Assembly (NCBI GenBank): GCA_026415995.1
Contig: JAOAGB010000045.1
Span: 1 to 13,481, forward strand
From: Thermodesulfovibrio sp.
GTDB lineage: Bacteria; Nitrospirota; Thermodesulfovibrionia; Thermodesulfovibrionales; Thermodesulfovibrionaceae
Reading direction: 5' to 3'
DNA length: 13,481 nt
The notes under the pieces were generated by a model, which was not told the origin of the DNA, did no database searches, and was given only the letters and a program-made list of their open reading frames with translations. Shown here one piece after another: positions 13,387 to 13,481 of this stretch (position 1 is the first letter of the stretch; each line of letters starts with the position of its first letter). The position numbers and the translations under genes are program-made.

Positions 13387-13481
13387 GATTTTATATTCAT
13401 GATATCCCAGGTAGACTTAGGATTAAAAGTCCATTGCTTAAAAATAATCAGAAAGCAGAGTTTGAATTAAGAAAAGCTTTG
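13383..13481 (+). CDS. Start of an HMA-type (heavy-metal-associated domain) protein, truncated by the window
   Basis: Only 33 codons are present and the frame is open at the right edge. The N-terminus MRFYIHDIPGRLRIKSPLLK followed by an ELRKAL helix resembles HMA_2-type proteins, whose first strand typically reads H-x-I-PGRLR(I/V). These are ferredoxin-like domains, often at the front of metal-transporting P1B ATPases or stand-alone. They commonly lack the CxxC metal site, and none is visible in this stretch. A strong AAGGAGG and the ATGA overlap with the zinc-ribbon gene show co-translation. The full domain content and function cannot be judged from this fragment. Confidence 0.65.
   Translation, partial: MRFYIHDIPGRLRIKSPLLKNNQKAEFELRKAL

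Noticed and set aside
13383..13395. The first 13 bases of the HMA-type gene equal those at the distal ATG of the DUF294 frame (12933-12921)
   Set aside because: The match (ATGAGATTTTATA) stops there and is AT-rich, so it is best taken as chance rather than a duplicated start region.

Overview
This window comes from an AT-rich bacterial chromosome. It has a futalosine-pathway menaquinone gene (mqnD), a short GT35 alpha-glucan phosphorylase, a cytochrome bd oxidase gene and a five-gene acetate operon with a sigma-54-type promoter. Together with the codon bias, this suggests an anaerobic or microaerophilic, possibly thermophilic lineage such as Nitrospirota (Thermodesulfovibrio-like). That placement is an inference from content, not shown by a marker gene. 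There are no RNA genes, CRISPR arrays or intact mobile elements, and no gene-free stretch over 300 bases.

Layout. (1) 2-824, plus strand: the 3' part of cydB (cytochrome bd oxidase subunit II), then an Rrf2-family Fe-S regulator that overlaps the cydB stop and appears to start at ATT. (2) 819-1873: an HD-domain phosphohydrolase (minus) and an O6-alkylguanine-DNA alkyltransferase (plus), divergent from a 23-bp gap centred on a palindromic -10 element. (3) 1839-4330, minus strand: mqnD and the alpha-glucan phosphorylase gene, overlapping by 10 bp. (4) 4413-6331, plus strand: rpsT with a TTG start and its own terminator, then a 14-TM DHA2-type drug exporter. (5) 6372-12855, minus strand: an acetate operon in the order cNMP/CBS/DUF294 nucleotidyltransferase protein, DEDDh exonuclease, DUF485, actP, acs. 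(6) 13099-13481, plus strand: a double zinc-ribbon protein translationally coupled to the start of an HMA-type (metal-associated) protein cut by the window end.

How the genes work together. DUF485 and ActP import acetate and Acs activates it to acetyl-CoA. The first two genes of that operon look like a nucleotide-responsive signalling module. The best regulatory find is a near-consensus sigma-54 promoter (12893-12910) ahead of the operon, with two 17-bp inverted repeats of TGTTAC-N5-GTAACA type centred about 87 and 109 bp upstream of its predicted start, spaced two helical turns apart. This is the geometry expected of an NtrC-class activator. The promoter also implies that the first gene starts downstream of the longest ORF's first ATG.

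Several genes (HD, ogt, mqnD, MFS exporter) have no Shine-Dalgarno sequence but have a -10 hexamer 6-8 bases before the ATG, so they are probably read from leaderless mRNAs. Others (the Rrf2 gene, rpsT, acs, actP, DUF485, the HMA gene) have strong AGGAGG sites.
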